Below are positions 22,353 through 32,571 of a stretch of 64,000 nucleotides of DNA, one piece after another (positions within the stretch are counted from its first letter, which is position 1; every line of letters begins with the position of its first letter). The DNA comes from Anthoceros angustus. Its lineage: Eukaryota > Streptophyta > Anthocerotopsida > Anthocerotales > Anthocerotaceae. The position numbers and the translations under genes were made by a program. The stretch spans positions 1,488,001 to 1,552,000 of the forward strand of contig MU008162.1 of NCBI GenBank assembly GCA_010909165.1, read 5' to 3'. A model generated the notes under the pieces. That model made no database searches. It was not told where the DNA came from and was given only the letters and a program-made list of their open reading frames with translations.

Positions 22353-23999
22353 ATGTCGATAACACGGGTGCATGCAGGTGGGTCGGACTGGAGAATGCGC
22401 ACTGCTCGGAGATGTGAGCAACTAGCTGTGTGTCTGGGAGGGGAAGGTTGTTCAGGCATGGCTTCTGTTGCCCTGCCAAGGCACTTTTCAGGCGGAGCAG
22501 AGAGTGGCACCTGTGGTGGGTTATCGGAGCTGCCAACGGCTGCGTCGCTGGCTCCGGTAGAGGCAATGGAGGCAGCAGCATCTTCCTCCGCTCGCTTTGG
22601 TGTGGACATCGGGGGAACGTTGTGCAAGGTTGTCTACTTCGAGCCGCTGAGATCCGGCCGCAACGGTGGTGGGCTGTATGCTGATTCCAAGTGGAGCTCA
22701 AGCGCCCAGGAAGCTCTGGATCCGGAGCATGGCAGCGGAGGAGATGGAGAGCGGGTGGTGGCATCCGCGGGGCCCGCTACGGACCTCGATGGGGGAGGGG
22801 CAGGAGGAAAGGAAGGATTGAGTGAGATGGAGAGGTCCTGGAGTGAAGGAGCCAAGATTTGGGTGTCCAGTCATGATCCAGTCGTGCTGCCTGGACGGGG
22901 CACGCTCTACTTCAAGTGCTTCGAGACATGGCAGATAGAGGAGTTCTTGTGTCTCACCAAGAAGTTCTCGCTGGTAAATGGGGGAAGAGCAATTGGAGCA
23001 ACCGGAGGCGGGGCCAAGAGGTTTGGAAACCAGTTTCTGGAAATTGCGGGGTTGCAGCTGCAACGAGCTGATGAATTGAAGAGTCTTGTTCGGGGGATTG
23101 ATTTCCTTGCTCGGCATGCTCACTCCGAGGGGTTTGAGTATCCTACGGGCTGCTACGAGGGGGGTGTCATCCAGAAACCTCTACATGCTGCAGGGGTTAG
23201 CAGCGAGGATGGCGGGGGAGACGAGGATCATGCCGAAGAGTCCACTCCAGCAGCGTTTCAGCCTGAGAGAGATGCGGTGGAGAAGAGGCCATCAGCAGCA
23301 GCGAAGAAGAAGAAGATGAAGGTGAAGGCATCTGGGCTGATGGGACCAATTTTGGTGAAAACAGAATGCGGTGGCGTACTTGCTGGCAATAAGGACTTGT
23401 ACCCTTATCTTGTGGTGAACATTGGGTCGGGAGTGAGCATGTTGCGAGTGGATTCCCCGGATAGCTTTGAGCGGGTTGGCGGCACCAGTCTGGGTGGAAG
23501 CACATTTTTGGGACTCGCATTGGCCCTGACAGGCTGCACTACCTTCGAGGAGGTACTCGCACTGGCTACCGAAGGTGATTCCACTGAGATTGACATGCTT
23601 GTTGGGGACATCTACGGTGGCGACTACTCAGAGATGGGACTCGCAGCAACAACCGTGGCCAGCTCCTTCGGAAAGCTGGTGAACCCGACTAGACGGGCCG
23701 CAGCCATGCAGTCTCCAGCCAACTTGGCTAAAGCAGTTCTGCTCATGGTCACCAACAACATCGGCTCTATTGCAATGCTTCATGCTCATCCTGCTGGAGT
23801 TCGGCACGTCATGTTCACTGGCAGCTTTCTACACAACAACACCCTGTCAAGGCGGCTGCTGTCCGTGGCCATGGGCTTCTGGTCTAAAGGCAAAATGAAG
23901 GCTATCTTTCTTCGGCACGAAGGCCAAGCAGGAGCGGTGGGGGCCATGCTCAGCGCCTTAACCCATTCTGACCCTATTGACCGTCTGCTGCTGAGTTAA
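22353..23999 (+). CDS. PANK: pantothenate kinase, eukaryotic type II
   Basis: The enzyme phosphorylates pantothenate, the first and usually rate-limiting step of CoA synthesis. The single exon codes for 548 residues against about 380 for the kinase core. The ATP-binding actin-fold motif FGVDIGGTLCKVVYF sits at residues 82-96. GATGGGAKRFG, YPYLVVNIGSGVSML, VGGTSLGGSTFLGL and MLVGDIYGGDY follow, and the C-terminus ends with VMFTGSFLHNNTLSRRLL and GQAGAVGAMLSAL. Two hydrophilic insertions are clear: one after the first strand (about residues 100-165, Gly/Ser/Glu-rich) and one near 275-330 (acidic, then KKKKMKVK). The DUF89 phosphatase domain of plant PANK2 is absent, so this is PANK1-type. Starts at Met36 or Met72 are also possible; the upstream part resembles a targeting sequence. 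Plant PANK genes are normally multi-exon, so this may be a retrocopy. Confidence 0.92.
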   Translation: MSITRVHAGGSDWRMRTARRCEQLAVCLGGEGCSGMASVALPRHFSGGAESGTCGGLSELPTAASLAPVEAMEAAASSSARFGVDIGGTLCKVVYFEPLRSGRNGGGLYADSKWSSSAQEALDPEHGSGGDGERVVASAGPATDLDGGGAGGKEGLSEMERSWSEGAKIWVSSHDPVVLPGRGTLYFKCFETWQIEEFLCLTKKFSLVNGGRAIGATGGGAKRFGNQFLEIAGLQLQRADELKSLVRGIDFLARHAHSEGFEYPTGCYEGGVIQKPLHAAGVSSEDGGGDEDHAEESTPAAFQPERDAVEKRPSAAAKKKKMKVKASGLMGPILVKTECGGVLAGNKDLYPYLVVNIGSGVSMLRVDSPDSFERVGGTSLGGSTFLGLALALTGCTTFEEVLALATEGDSTEIDMLVGDIYGGDYSEMGLAATTVASSFGKLVNPTRRAAAMQSPANLAKAVLLMVTNNIGSIAMLHAHPAGVRHVMFTGSFLHNNTLSRRLLSVAMGFWSKGKMKAIFLRHEGQAGAVGAMLSALTHSDPIDRLLLS

Positions 24000-24248
24000 C
24001 TGCTGCGCTCATCAAAAGTGCATTGACAGAGCCGGACGTCAGATGTGAGGTTTGCAAAGTACACCTCGAACGGCCTGCCACCAGCCAGTAGCCCGAAGCG
24101 GTTTTATGTCGCCAACAGACTAACTGTAACTAGGTAGGTAGATTCTTTGCTCAGCTGAAGCTGACCAGCATTTTGCAACCCAAATGGTATTCCGAAGATG
24201 GAAGCTTCTTGAGAACATGTCGTTCTCTCAATTGAGTCAGTAAATCAT

Positions 24249-26247
24249 TTACATTTTTTGTTCAGACACTCCCTTGCAAAGAACAGGATTTCTAGCAATG
24301 ACATCCGGGCAACCGGACTGTCTCCTCCTGTTGCAGCACGAGGATTCAGGCTCATTAAGGGAGCTCATGTCGAGCAGGTAGAACGGTCTGCATCACGAAA
24401 ATGAAGACAATTACTTGGTGGTGAGATACACAACATAAATATTGCAACATAATCAAGAGGGTGAGAATCTGTTGGAGCATACCTGCTATATGCAGGGGTG
24501 ATTTGTCCTTCCTCATCTACTGTTGCCCAGCTGAAGAGGACCTTGTTATCAGTAAAATCATAGAGCGCGGTGTGCATTTCCCCGGTTTGCTGCAAGGAGA
24601 TCATCTCGATCATAGCCTTTCCATCCAGGGCACCGTAGTATTTTGTGACCAGGGAATTCATACAGCCGTCCTGAGAGGGTTGGACGTACTTGTCTACAAA
24701 CACCACTCCAGGAACATCATCTCTGGGAACTGGAGATGTCAGCTGCAGTTTTGACAACATGCCGAGCATTACGAAGCTTGCTTGAGAATCACTGGGGAGG
24801 AGAACAATGGCAGAAAAATTGTAATACTCACCATGGTGAAGTTGCTGTCGTCATAGTAGACCAAAGGGTCAGGTGAATAGCCGACAAGATAGAACCGGTT
24901 GTCTACAGCGGACCCAATGCCTACCAGGATGGGACATGTCCTAGAAGTCTGTTCCAGATACTGCTGCGCTTCAGAGATGGTCTTGGTAAGTTGAAGAACA
25001 TCTCGAAGTACAAAATGCCATGGCATTCCTGCCTTGTTGCTGGAACCACCATATCCAAGCCATACCTGAAAAAGAACGCAGCTCATTAATCTCTCTCTTT
25101 GAGCTTCGCATACAGGCCAAGGGAGGAGGAAAGAAAGATGAGATGCTCCAACCCACCTTCTCGGATATCCCTAGATTTCCTGAGTAGCATGTCACACAGC
25201 CGATGAATCCAGCCCATGTAAAGAGAGCGAATGCATTGCCGTCCACCGGGTGATACACAACAACTGCATGAGACTTCAGAATCGGAGCTTCCATGTCCCA
25301 ATCCAGTGCACGCATTTGATGCAGACTGCCTAGTACCAGACACGTCTTGGCAAGTTATTGAGGAGGGCAATTCAGACGCCCCTGCATGAAATCAACCCGA
25401 CGAACCATAGCTTGTTCTACCTTGTCTAGAAGCAGCTAGGGTGGCCGGGCCCCACGATCCCAGCATGGAGCAGGAAGCCTGCATATATTCAGGGATCATC
25501 TGAATGCGTACCACATCCCAGTAATAAACTTCTGCGCCACTCGCAAGCCCAGTCATTTCATCTATGAAACCTGAACCGCCGATCAAGAAACAGTTAGAGA
25601 CTTCTTTGCAGTTGAAAGACTGGGATCCCAGAAAACCATCATCGCTGAAGGAACAACGCACCCTTCCAGACAAGGAGAAGGGTGCAGAGGACTCGCCACA
25701 TTACGTGAGGGTATGTACATCCATGTCAGGAGATAAGTGGTATCCAGTGCAGCAATCACTGCCACCCTCGCTATTCCTCTGGCAATCACATCTGGAAGAA
25801 ACGACAAATGCAGGCTGCTGATCATCCTGTCCTCCAGGTATCTACACCATGAAGAAAACAGCAGAGCCCAAGAAGAGAACGCTGTCAGAAACGTCCTCCC
25901 CCAACTCCTAGCCACTGCTGCAAGCAACCACTCAAAGGCAGTTGCCATTACGTGAAGAACTTGGAGTACATCTCCTGAATCTCCACTTTCAACAAAGCCC
26001 CATGCGCCCGGCCCAGCTCAAAAGGCGACCCGTAAACATGAACAAGTGGCAGCGAATCCTCCAAACGCTCTATCTGATACCGCTTCCCAAAAGGATCCTC
26101 AGCCACCAGCTTGGGCTCCACCTCCACAACTTCCGCCTTGTTCACACTCCCAGGACACACATCCTCTCCCGCACTCACCCACCCAACAGAATCCAGACCC
26201 AGAACCAGACACAAAACCAGAACCCAAAAGAACACGCTCTTCCCCAT
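24249..26247 (-). CDS. secreted Ntn hydrolase of peptidase C45 / acyltransferase-like family
   Basis: C45-family proteins are self-processing N-terminal-nucleophile amidases or acyltransferases related to penicillin acyltransferase and dcd1-like proteins; the plant substrate is unknown. The start MGKSVFFWVLVLCLVLGLDS is a clear signal peptide, so a secretory or vacuolar location is likely. Exons 26247-25952, 25841-25705, 25570-25421, 25329-25157 and 25065-24832 join in frame. A sixth (about 24795-24483) and seventh (24387-24249) follow. The fifth junction needs an intron of only about 45 bp or contains a frameshift, and I could not settle its exact ends. Motifs in order: GSPFELGRAHGALLK, YLEDRM, ALDTTYLLT, GLASGAE, QASCSMLGSWGPAT (candidate nucleophile Cys), MRALDWDME and SHAVVVYHP. 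Length is about 475 residues. Confidence 0.8.
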
Positions 26248-26698
26248 CACAAACTCCTTCTCTCCAAGAACCAAGCACCGGATCCCGACACACCAGAGCC
26301 CACCAACACAGCAGCATCTGGATCGTGGTACCAAGATAGACGCGTCCCGGAATCAGCCTGGGAAGCAATGCTGTGGAACAGCATGGAAGTTGCACCCGGA
26401 AAACCGAACCACGGGAAGACGTCGGACATATATGTTAACCACGTCGTATGCCTGCGGAAAATCGGGATCGTGTCGTCGACAGGGTGAACCCAACAACCCA
26501 ACTGTAGACTGCCGTCCTGGGTCTCGAGCGGATCGTGACGTGGGTGCCCTGCCGGGTCAAAACCAGTTCCCTCCTGTCCTGTCCTGCCCTCTCCTGCCTG
26601 CCCTGGATCGCAAGATGAATTGAGGAAGCTTAAGACTGGATGGACCAGCACAAGAGGCCTCTGTGACAGAGTCCTTTGTTGGGTTGTGTAGGGAAGCG
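26248..26698. promoter_or_regulatory. divergent promoter, C45 hydrolase / MTA nucleosidase
   Basis: A 451-bp gap lies between opposing start codons. Both neighbours must be driven from here. Frames remain open upstream of each ATG but lead to non-ATG codons, and the sequence gives no sign of a separate gene. Confidence 0.5.
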
Positions 26699-27472
26699 AT
26701 GGCGGGTGGGCTGATTGTGGAGGACGGCAACGATGGGAAGGAAATCAGCACGGTGCTGGTGCAGATTGCCATGGAGACAGAGGCGGAGCCGCTGGTGAAG
26801 GCTCTGGGGCTGACGAAGGTGACAACCCCGCCCTTCCCCCACCCGAGCTCCTGGATCCTCCACTCAGGGGAGAGGAAGGGAGTGGCGGTCCACGTGGTGG
26901 TGCCCGGCAAGGACGCCTACCACCAGGTGGACCAGGTGGGCACTGTGGCAGCGTCTCTCCTGGCCTACGCTTCCTTGCAAGCCTTGAAGCCGGACCTGCT
27001 CATCAACGCCGGCACTGCGGGGGGGTTCAGGGCGCATGGCGCCGGGATCGGGGACGTGTTTGTGGCCTCCCAGGCGGGCTACCATGACCGCAGGATCCCG
27101 TTGTCGGGCTTCCAGGCCTACGGGGTGGGCAAGATTACGGCTCCCGGGACGGCCAATCTGGTGAAGGCCTTGGGGTTGAAGGTGGGGGTCTTGTCTACAG
27201 GGAATTCCCTGGACATGAGCTCGGAGGACTATGAGGTGATCAAGGCTCAGGGGGCTGCCATCAAGGACATGGAGGGGGCGGCTGTTGCCCATACTGCTTC
27301 CCTGTTGCAGGTGCCCTACATCCTGTTGAAGGCTGTGACGGATGTTGTGGATGGGGATAGGCCCACGACTGAGGAGTTTTTGGAGAATTTGTCTGTTGCA
27401 GCTGAGGCATTGTTGAGGGTCACTGTTAGGATCTTGGACTTTGTGTCAGGAAGGCGGGTGGCTGAGTTGTGA
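26699..27472 (+). CDS. MTN: 5'-methylthioadenosine/S-adenosylhomocysteine nucleosidase
   Basis: The enzyme cleaves 5'-methylthioadenosine to adenine and methylthioribose in the Yang (methionine salvage) cycle that supports ethylene, polyamine and nicotianamine synthesis. The intronless frame codes for 257 residues, the normal family length. Motifs: VLVQIAMETEAEPLV (first strand with the conserved AME.EA), VGTVAASLLAYASLQALKPD, LLINAGTAGGF, VGVLSTGNSLDMS, KDMEGAAVAHTA (Glu binding the ribose) and LKAVTDVVDGD (catalytic Asp). These follow Arabidopsis MTN1/MTN2 closely. Translation is open 12 codons further upstream from a GTG, but ATG 26699 is the first ATG. The protein should be cytosolic. Confidence 0.94.
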   Translation: MAGGLIVEDGNDGKEISTVLVQIAMETEAEPLVKALGLTKVTTPPFPHPSSWILHSGERKGVAVHVVVPGKDAYHQVDQVGTVAASLLAYASLQALKPDLLINAGTAGGFRAHGAGIGDVFVASQAGYHDRRIPLSGFQAYGVGKITAPGTANLVKALGLKVGVLSTGNSLDMSSEDYEVIKAQGAAIKDMEGAAVAHTASLLQVPYILLKAVTDVVDGDRPTTEEFLENLSVAAEALLRVTVRILDFVSGRRVAEL

Positions 27473-27762
27473 CATCACAAGTTCCTGGGTTTAGGGTGCT
27501 GTTGTAGGGAGGTTAGGTGAAGAAGAAGAGCCTGACATTCACTGCAATCTTGCAATACAGGGGGGGAGGGGGGAGGGGCGGCTTCCGTTGCATGCTTCCC
27601 ATTATTTTTTTGCTATTGTGTGTTACGGGGCAAATCGGCCCATGTCTTCGTGGATAGGATAGGACTCCATGTGGAGTCTCCATGTGAACCTTTATCTACA
27701 TCAAGGCTGCAAGTAGTCTTTATTTATGAATCACAAATTGTGAACATGCTAGCTTACATCCT

Positions 27763-29709
27763 TCATGAGTGGAGCCTTTCTTGGAAGGAAGATATGTCGA
27801 CTTCCTGAGGACCCACTCGGTTTCTGGGGCAGGATTTGAAGTTGGGGCTGAAGTTGTAAACCTTGGACTGCCTTGTCACACCGAAGTCTGTTGGACTGTT
27901 TTGAAACCCTGCTGAATCTGATGATACCTCGTGGTAATCTAGGTTGTTGATCTTCTGGGCGACTGGAACTGGGTCGCAGCTCAGGTACGCGGGAGTGTTT
28001 TTGTCGATGGGATCGACAAGGGTGAGCGAAACCTGGTTGTTGGTGGGAAGCCCACTGCATGCTCCCGTCCGATCTGCAGGGGCACTGCCGCTGGGGTTGC
28101 AGTAGATGCCTGACACTGCTCTTTCAGAGCACAGGCTGTTCATCCAGGGATATCTCTGCAGCCACAAACACGGTTATACATAGAATTCTTGATCAAGATC
28201 GCTCTCGTCTGGCACCATCTCTGGCAGATGAAAGCTTGAACTTGCATCGATCAAAACCTACCCGAGAGTATTCTGCAGAAGAGTAACTCTGGACCCTTTG
28301 CTGCTCCCAAAAGGATCCTGGATCCTGGTCGCAGTTGTTGATGTCATAGTTCTGGCAGCTGATCCATCCCGCCAGGCCTTGAGACTTGGAAACGATCAAG
28401 CTGGACACTGTGTTGCTGTGGCCCGTGTTGAGCTTCAGTCCGTTAACGTTGTTGTGGCACACACCTCCCTCGATAGTGATGCCCGAGCTGGCCCAGTCCA
28501 GATAAAGGCAGTGCTCGCCTCCCTCCACATAATTGCAGGACAGGTAGTTTCCTGGATTGATCCAGTGGGTGGCAAAGTAGATCCCTGTACATCTCACCCA
28601 CCGCACTTCTCAGATTCCACGCCGACAATTCGACATCTCGCAAGCCAAGAACGATGTACCCAACTTGCCTGAATTATCCCACAGTTTGTCATCTTGCGGA
28701 TCTGTGTGGATGTAGTTGTAGGACATGGTATTCAGCATGCAGTCTCCAACATTGTGCTGACCAAGCCCACACCTGATGGCAGAGAAGCCGAAGTTATGGA
28801 AGTCATTGTTGGTGATGGACACGCCAACAGCCCCCTGGTACAGCCAAACTCCCACTGGGGCCCCAGAAATCTCAGAGTTGGTGACGCTGGTCATGCATTT
28901 CCTGAGAAGGGGCCCATCTCCACACATGGCAACATTCACATTAGAAGTGTCCTTTTTGGTGGAAGTGAGCTTCATGCCATCAAGGCTGGATCGCTCAGCC
29001 TGAAACATGTCCACACGCCCATGCACAGAGCCCTGCACCAGCATCACGTTTGCCGAATTGTAAATCACAACTGCCGGGCACACACTGTCGCCATTGTCTG
29101 ATTGGTACGGCAGCCCATTGCAGTTAGGCGAGTTGTCGTTCACGCCGTTGGTGAAATCCACTCGGCTGATGAGGATGTTGGAAGCTCCCTGCAGCCCAGT
29201 CCCACACAATCAATGGACGAACTTAGCTCGCCTTCGAAAGAACAAACTTTCCATCTCCCTGACGAACTCCTTGCATGGAGACTGGCCCTTCTTTACCTGG
29301 ACCGTGAGAGCGGGGCTGCTGTCGGAGGAGGAGATCGTGTAGACAGGTCCATTGTCAGCAGATTTTAGCACAGTGCAGGAGTAAGCATCCGTGAGGAGCA
29401 GGCCTAATCCAGCCGGCTCCCGACTGGAGGAAAACCCATTGTGAAGAACCAAAGTTACAGTCTCCGTGTTGGGGTGATCTTCACGGCTCTTCACATCCTG
29501 AATGCTCCTCACCTGGATCACCACTCCCCCATGCTGGCAGCCTCCAGCTGCTCCAACGTCCAGTGACAGTCATGAGAAGGTACGAAAGTCCGCTTTCACG
29601 ATCAGGACGTTGCAACACACATGCTGCAGCACTCACCTTGCACCAATACTAGCGTTGCTGCCAGGAGCAAGCTCCTGACCACATTGGCGATGAAACTGCT
29701 TCCCCGCAT
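27763..29709 (-). CDS. secreted right-handed beta-helix protein, function unknown
   Basis: Five exons join in frame to 519 residues: 29709-29637, 29547-29297, 29188-28669, 28584-28262 and 28155-27763. The start MRGSSFIANVVRSLLLAATL is a signal peptide. The body has rung-like repeats typical of right-handed parallel beta-helices of the pectin-lyase fold: ILISRVDF, VMLVQGSVHG, VTNSEISGAPVGVWLYQGA, VSITNNDFHNFGFSAIRCG, MSYNYIHTDPQDD, ITIEGGVCHNNVNGLKLNTG and SSLIVSKSQGLAGWISCQN. The C-terminal part (RYPWMNSLCSE onward, Cys-rich) lies outside the helix. The third intron begins with a consensus GC donor (AG|GCAAGT, donor bases 28668-28667) and restores frame exactly. Such proteins usually act on or bind cell-wall polysaccharide, but I see no confident pectinase or polygalacturonase active site, so no enzymatic role is assigned. 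Confidence 0.85.
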
Positions 29710-31512
29710 TTGTGACAGCCTTCTCAACGATGTCAACGAGCCCCCACAAGCTTCAGAATTTGCAGTCTCAGTATGCTAGCCTCATCGACACAGAGCTCTT
29801 CCAGACAACAGTCAAAGGTGTCACTGATAACAATCGCAGCATGCGCTTGCAAATCAGCTCCTGACAGAAGAACAGCAAATTACAGCACAGCAGAACAGAA
29901 CAGAGCAGAGCAGAATGAAGGGCAGAAGCTCGAGGAAGATGGCAAGGACCCTGGAGATGGAATTGTGTGGAAGGTGTGGAAGGTGTGGCTGTTAAATCCT
30001 CTGAGCCTTTCAGGACAGTCATGACCTCTATTGAATGCCAGAGTACCCATACGGCAGTTGACAGTTATGTGTTACCCCATCCCAGCCCCAAAACTCCACA
30101 GCGACGTCTCAGCCTCTACATTCCACATTCCGTTGTACAAAGTATGTGTATGCTCGTCTATCCATATCACAAACACATGTCAATACGTACGCCATATCTA
30201 ACAACTTCCACCAACATCATATGATCACCTAACCGGCATGTACAGCACCACAATTAAGCCATTAGGACCCACTAACACTCCTATACACTACCATTCCCTA
30301 GAATGTGAGGGCTAGATGGATGCATGCACAAAGGAGTTATTATCTTGAAGGGAAGAAGGATAGACTCTAGGATAAAAGGAAAGTGCAACCAATTGCAGTC
30401 CATGTATTCTTGAGCTCGGATAGAATCAACCATGGATTCCTCAAACTCGGATAGAATCAACCCATCAAAGGAAGGCAGAGAAACAAGCTTACATATGTAC
30501 ATCATCTGCCATCTATGTACATAAAGAAGATGATCCCAGCTGACAGAGCGCTTGAGGCCGGGCAACACATGAAGCTTGGGCAGGCCTGTTTACTGCCAGT
30601 TAGTGCCTGCAAGCTGCGAGGAAAGGGGGCGCTGGTGTCAGAGACTGTGCCCTACCAGCGGCATGTGCAGCCCACCTGCGGGTCGCCGTCCGCGGCATGT
30701 TACAGCTACCGGTACGTCACTGGTCCTGGATACGTACACAACGAGATGTATGTACATACATACGACACATCGGGCCCGGAGACTAGCCGGCCCCAGATTT
30801 ATTATCACCGTCGGGATTTATTGTCGTCACCTCGAGGCTCGCAATAACCGACATTTTTAGGTCGAGTTGAGAGGTGAGCAGAACGCGGTGGGAGAAGCCC
30901 GTACCGGGCCGGCTGCATGTACAAGACGCGCTGTCGCAGCAGCAACCGCGATGGAGGCGAGGGCGGACTGCGATGCCAAGGATGCGCGCATGGAGCGCCA
31001 AGAAACCCTACCGGGCCGTGCCGTGGCTATGGCGGGAAAGCTCTGCGCTCGCGCTCGGCTTTGATTGAGACTGGCGGTGCCGGGAGCGGGACGGAGACAG
31101 CCCAGAGCCTCTGAAGGACTGGAAGGGCCAGGACGGTGCAGGACAGGGCGGGTGGAAGTCTGGTCAGGCCATGGCACGGCTGGACGGGACGGGACTGGAG
31201 AGAGATTAGCAGATTTGGTTACAGGCGTCCATTCTGCGTGATTTCTGCTCTGTGATGCTCTGTCAGTCTGTGCCGTCTTTGCGGGGAGATGCGGAATTGG
31301 CAGTTAAGGATTGGTGTAAGGAAGGTGGAGGGATTGTGGATTTCGAGGTGTGGGAGAGCGAGAATGTGAATGTCCGGAATCGTTTTTGCTGGTTGAGTGC
31401 GAATGATGTCAGGTGGACGAGCTCAGACAAGTGTGAAGTACGTGTAGGAGCTGGAGGTAGTTTGAATTGAAGTAGGGGAGGGAGTGAGATCTGGAGTTGG
31501 AGAGTTTGGGAG
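29710..31512. other. 1.8-kb intergenic region upstream of beta-helix and trihelix genes
   Basis: This interval separates two divergent genes. I see no protein-coding gene in it. Around 30470-30790 there are several ATGTACAT words (for example near 30493, 30514 and 30746). The part from about 30790 rises in GC and is likely promoter and 5' UTR of the trihelix gene. Confidence 0.45.
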
Positions 31513-32522
31513 ATGGATTCGGCACAGGCAGTGGTGCCCTCTGCCGGCTCCGGCTCCGGGGTCTCCAATCTCAGCAATGCGCATTTGCAACCGAGTTTGA
31601 TCGCGGAGGAGCATCCGACGCTGGGGCTGGGGCTGCAGCAGCAGGTGCTGGTGCAGGCTGCGCATACGCAGCACACGGCTAAGAGGAAGGCTTCGAGAGC
31701 GGATGATGTTCAGGTATTTTGTTTTGTGACGCGGAAGAGTGTGGCTTGTTTGAGACGTTGGTTGCTTGAATGTGTGTGTCCAAACTGGTTGGAGTTGGGC
31801 GAGGTTTGGTTCTCGGTGTTGACGGTGAGTTGGGGCAGTGGGGGGAGGTGGCTACGAACTTCTTCATCGATGCGTTCGAGGAGCGGTACGTGGAGATCAA
31901 CAGAGGAAATTTTAGGGGGAAGGATTGGGAGAATTTGGCTGCTCTGGTGAGCGCCAGGTTCATAGGGGAGGGGAAGAGCTTCTCCGCTTTCCAGTGTAAG
32001 CACAAGCTGGAGAATTTGAAGAAGAAGTACAGGAGGGAGAAGGCGGCGATGATGGCGGCGGGGACTGTGAGCTCGGGATGGCAGTGGTATAACAGGATGA
32101 ATCACCTGTTCGGGCACGCGCCAGCCAAGGTGTCGGGAATTGCGGGAGCTGTGGACAATGGAGATCATGAGGAGGTGGAGAGGCCCAGGAAGGATGAGCT
32201 GATGATGGACAGGTTGACGGAAGCCATGGAGATGCAGCACCCGGATGAGCCTGACGAAGGGACGAAGGTCCAGTCGCAGGGAGATGAGCCTGAGATGTGT
32301 GAGGGAACCCCTCAGGGGAGCCCCGGGGTGGCCGGGAAGAGGGCTGTCAAGAAGAAGAAGCGAAGGAGCTCCATGTTCAACCCTGCCAAGGACCTGGCTG
32401 CCAGCTTCAGGGAGTACGCGCAGGCGATGGCTGAAGTGGAAAGGGAGAAAATGCAGATTTTGAGGGCCCTCCTGGCCCATCACAACATCATCGTTCACCC
32501 CAGCACCAACTCAGAATCTTGA
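31513..32522 (+). CDS. trihelix (Myb/SANT-like) DNA-binding protein
   Basis: Trihelix proteins bind GT-type promoter elements, and related Myb/SANT proteins act with Harbinger-derived nucleases. Two exons: 31513-31713 and 31839-32522, with a GT-AG intron of 125 bp, giving 294 residues. The intron lies just before the DNA-binding domain. The domain begins WGEVATNFFIDAFEERYVEI, continues RGKDWENLAALVSARF, and ends with QCKHKLENLKKKYRREKA and SGWQWYNRMNHLFG. This is the three-helix layout with the family's fourth helix, closest to ASIL/ENAP-type trihelix factors. A Glu/Asp-rich spacer, a basic KKKKRRSS nuclear-localisation-like motif and a C-terminal helix (FREYAQAMAEVEREKMQILR) suited to dimerisation follow. 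The stop lies 49 bp from the stop of the opposing Harbinger-type nuclease gene. Confidence 0.9.
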
Positions 32523-32571
32523 CAACGAGGGTGGGCAGCCAGCTGGTCCGGCTCGCGTTAACCTAGATCCT

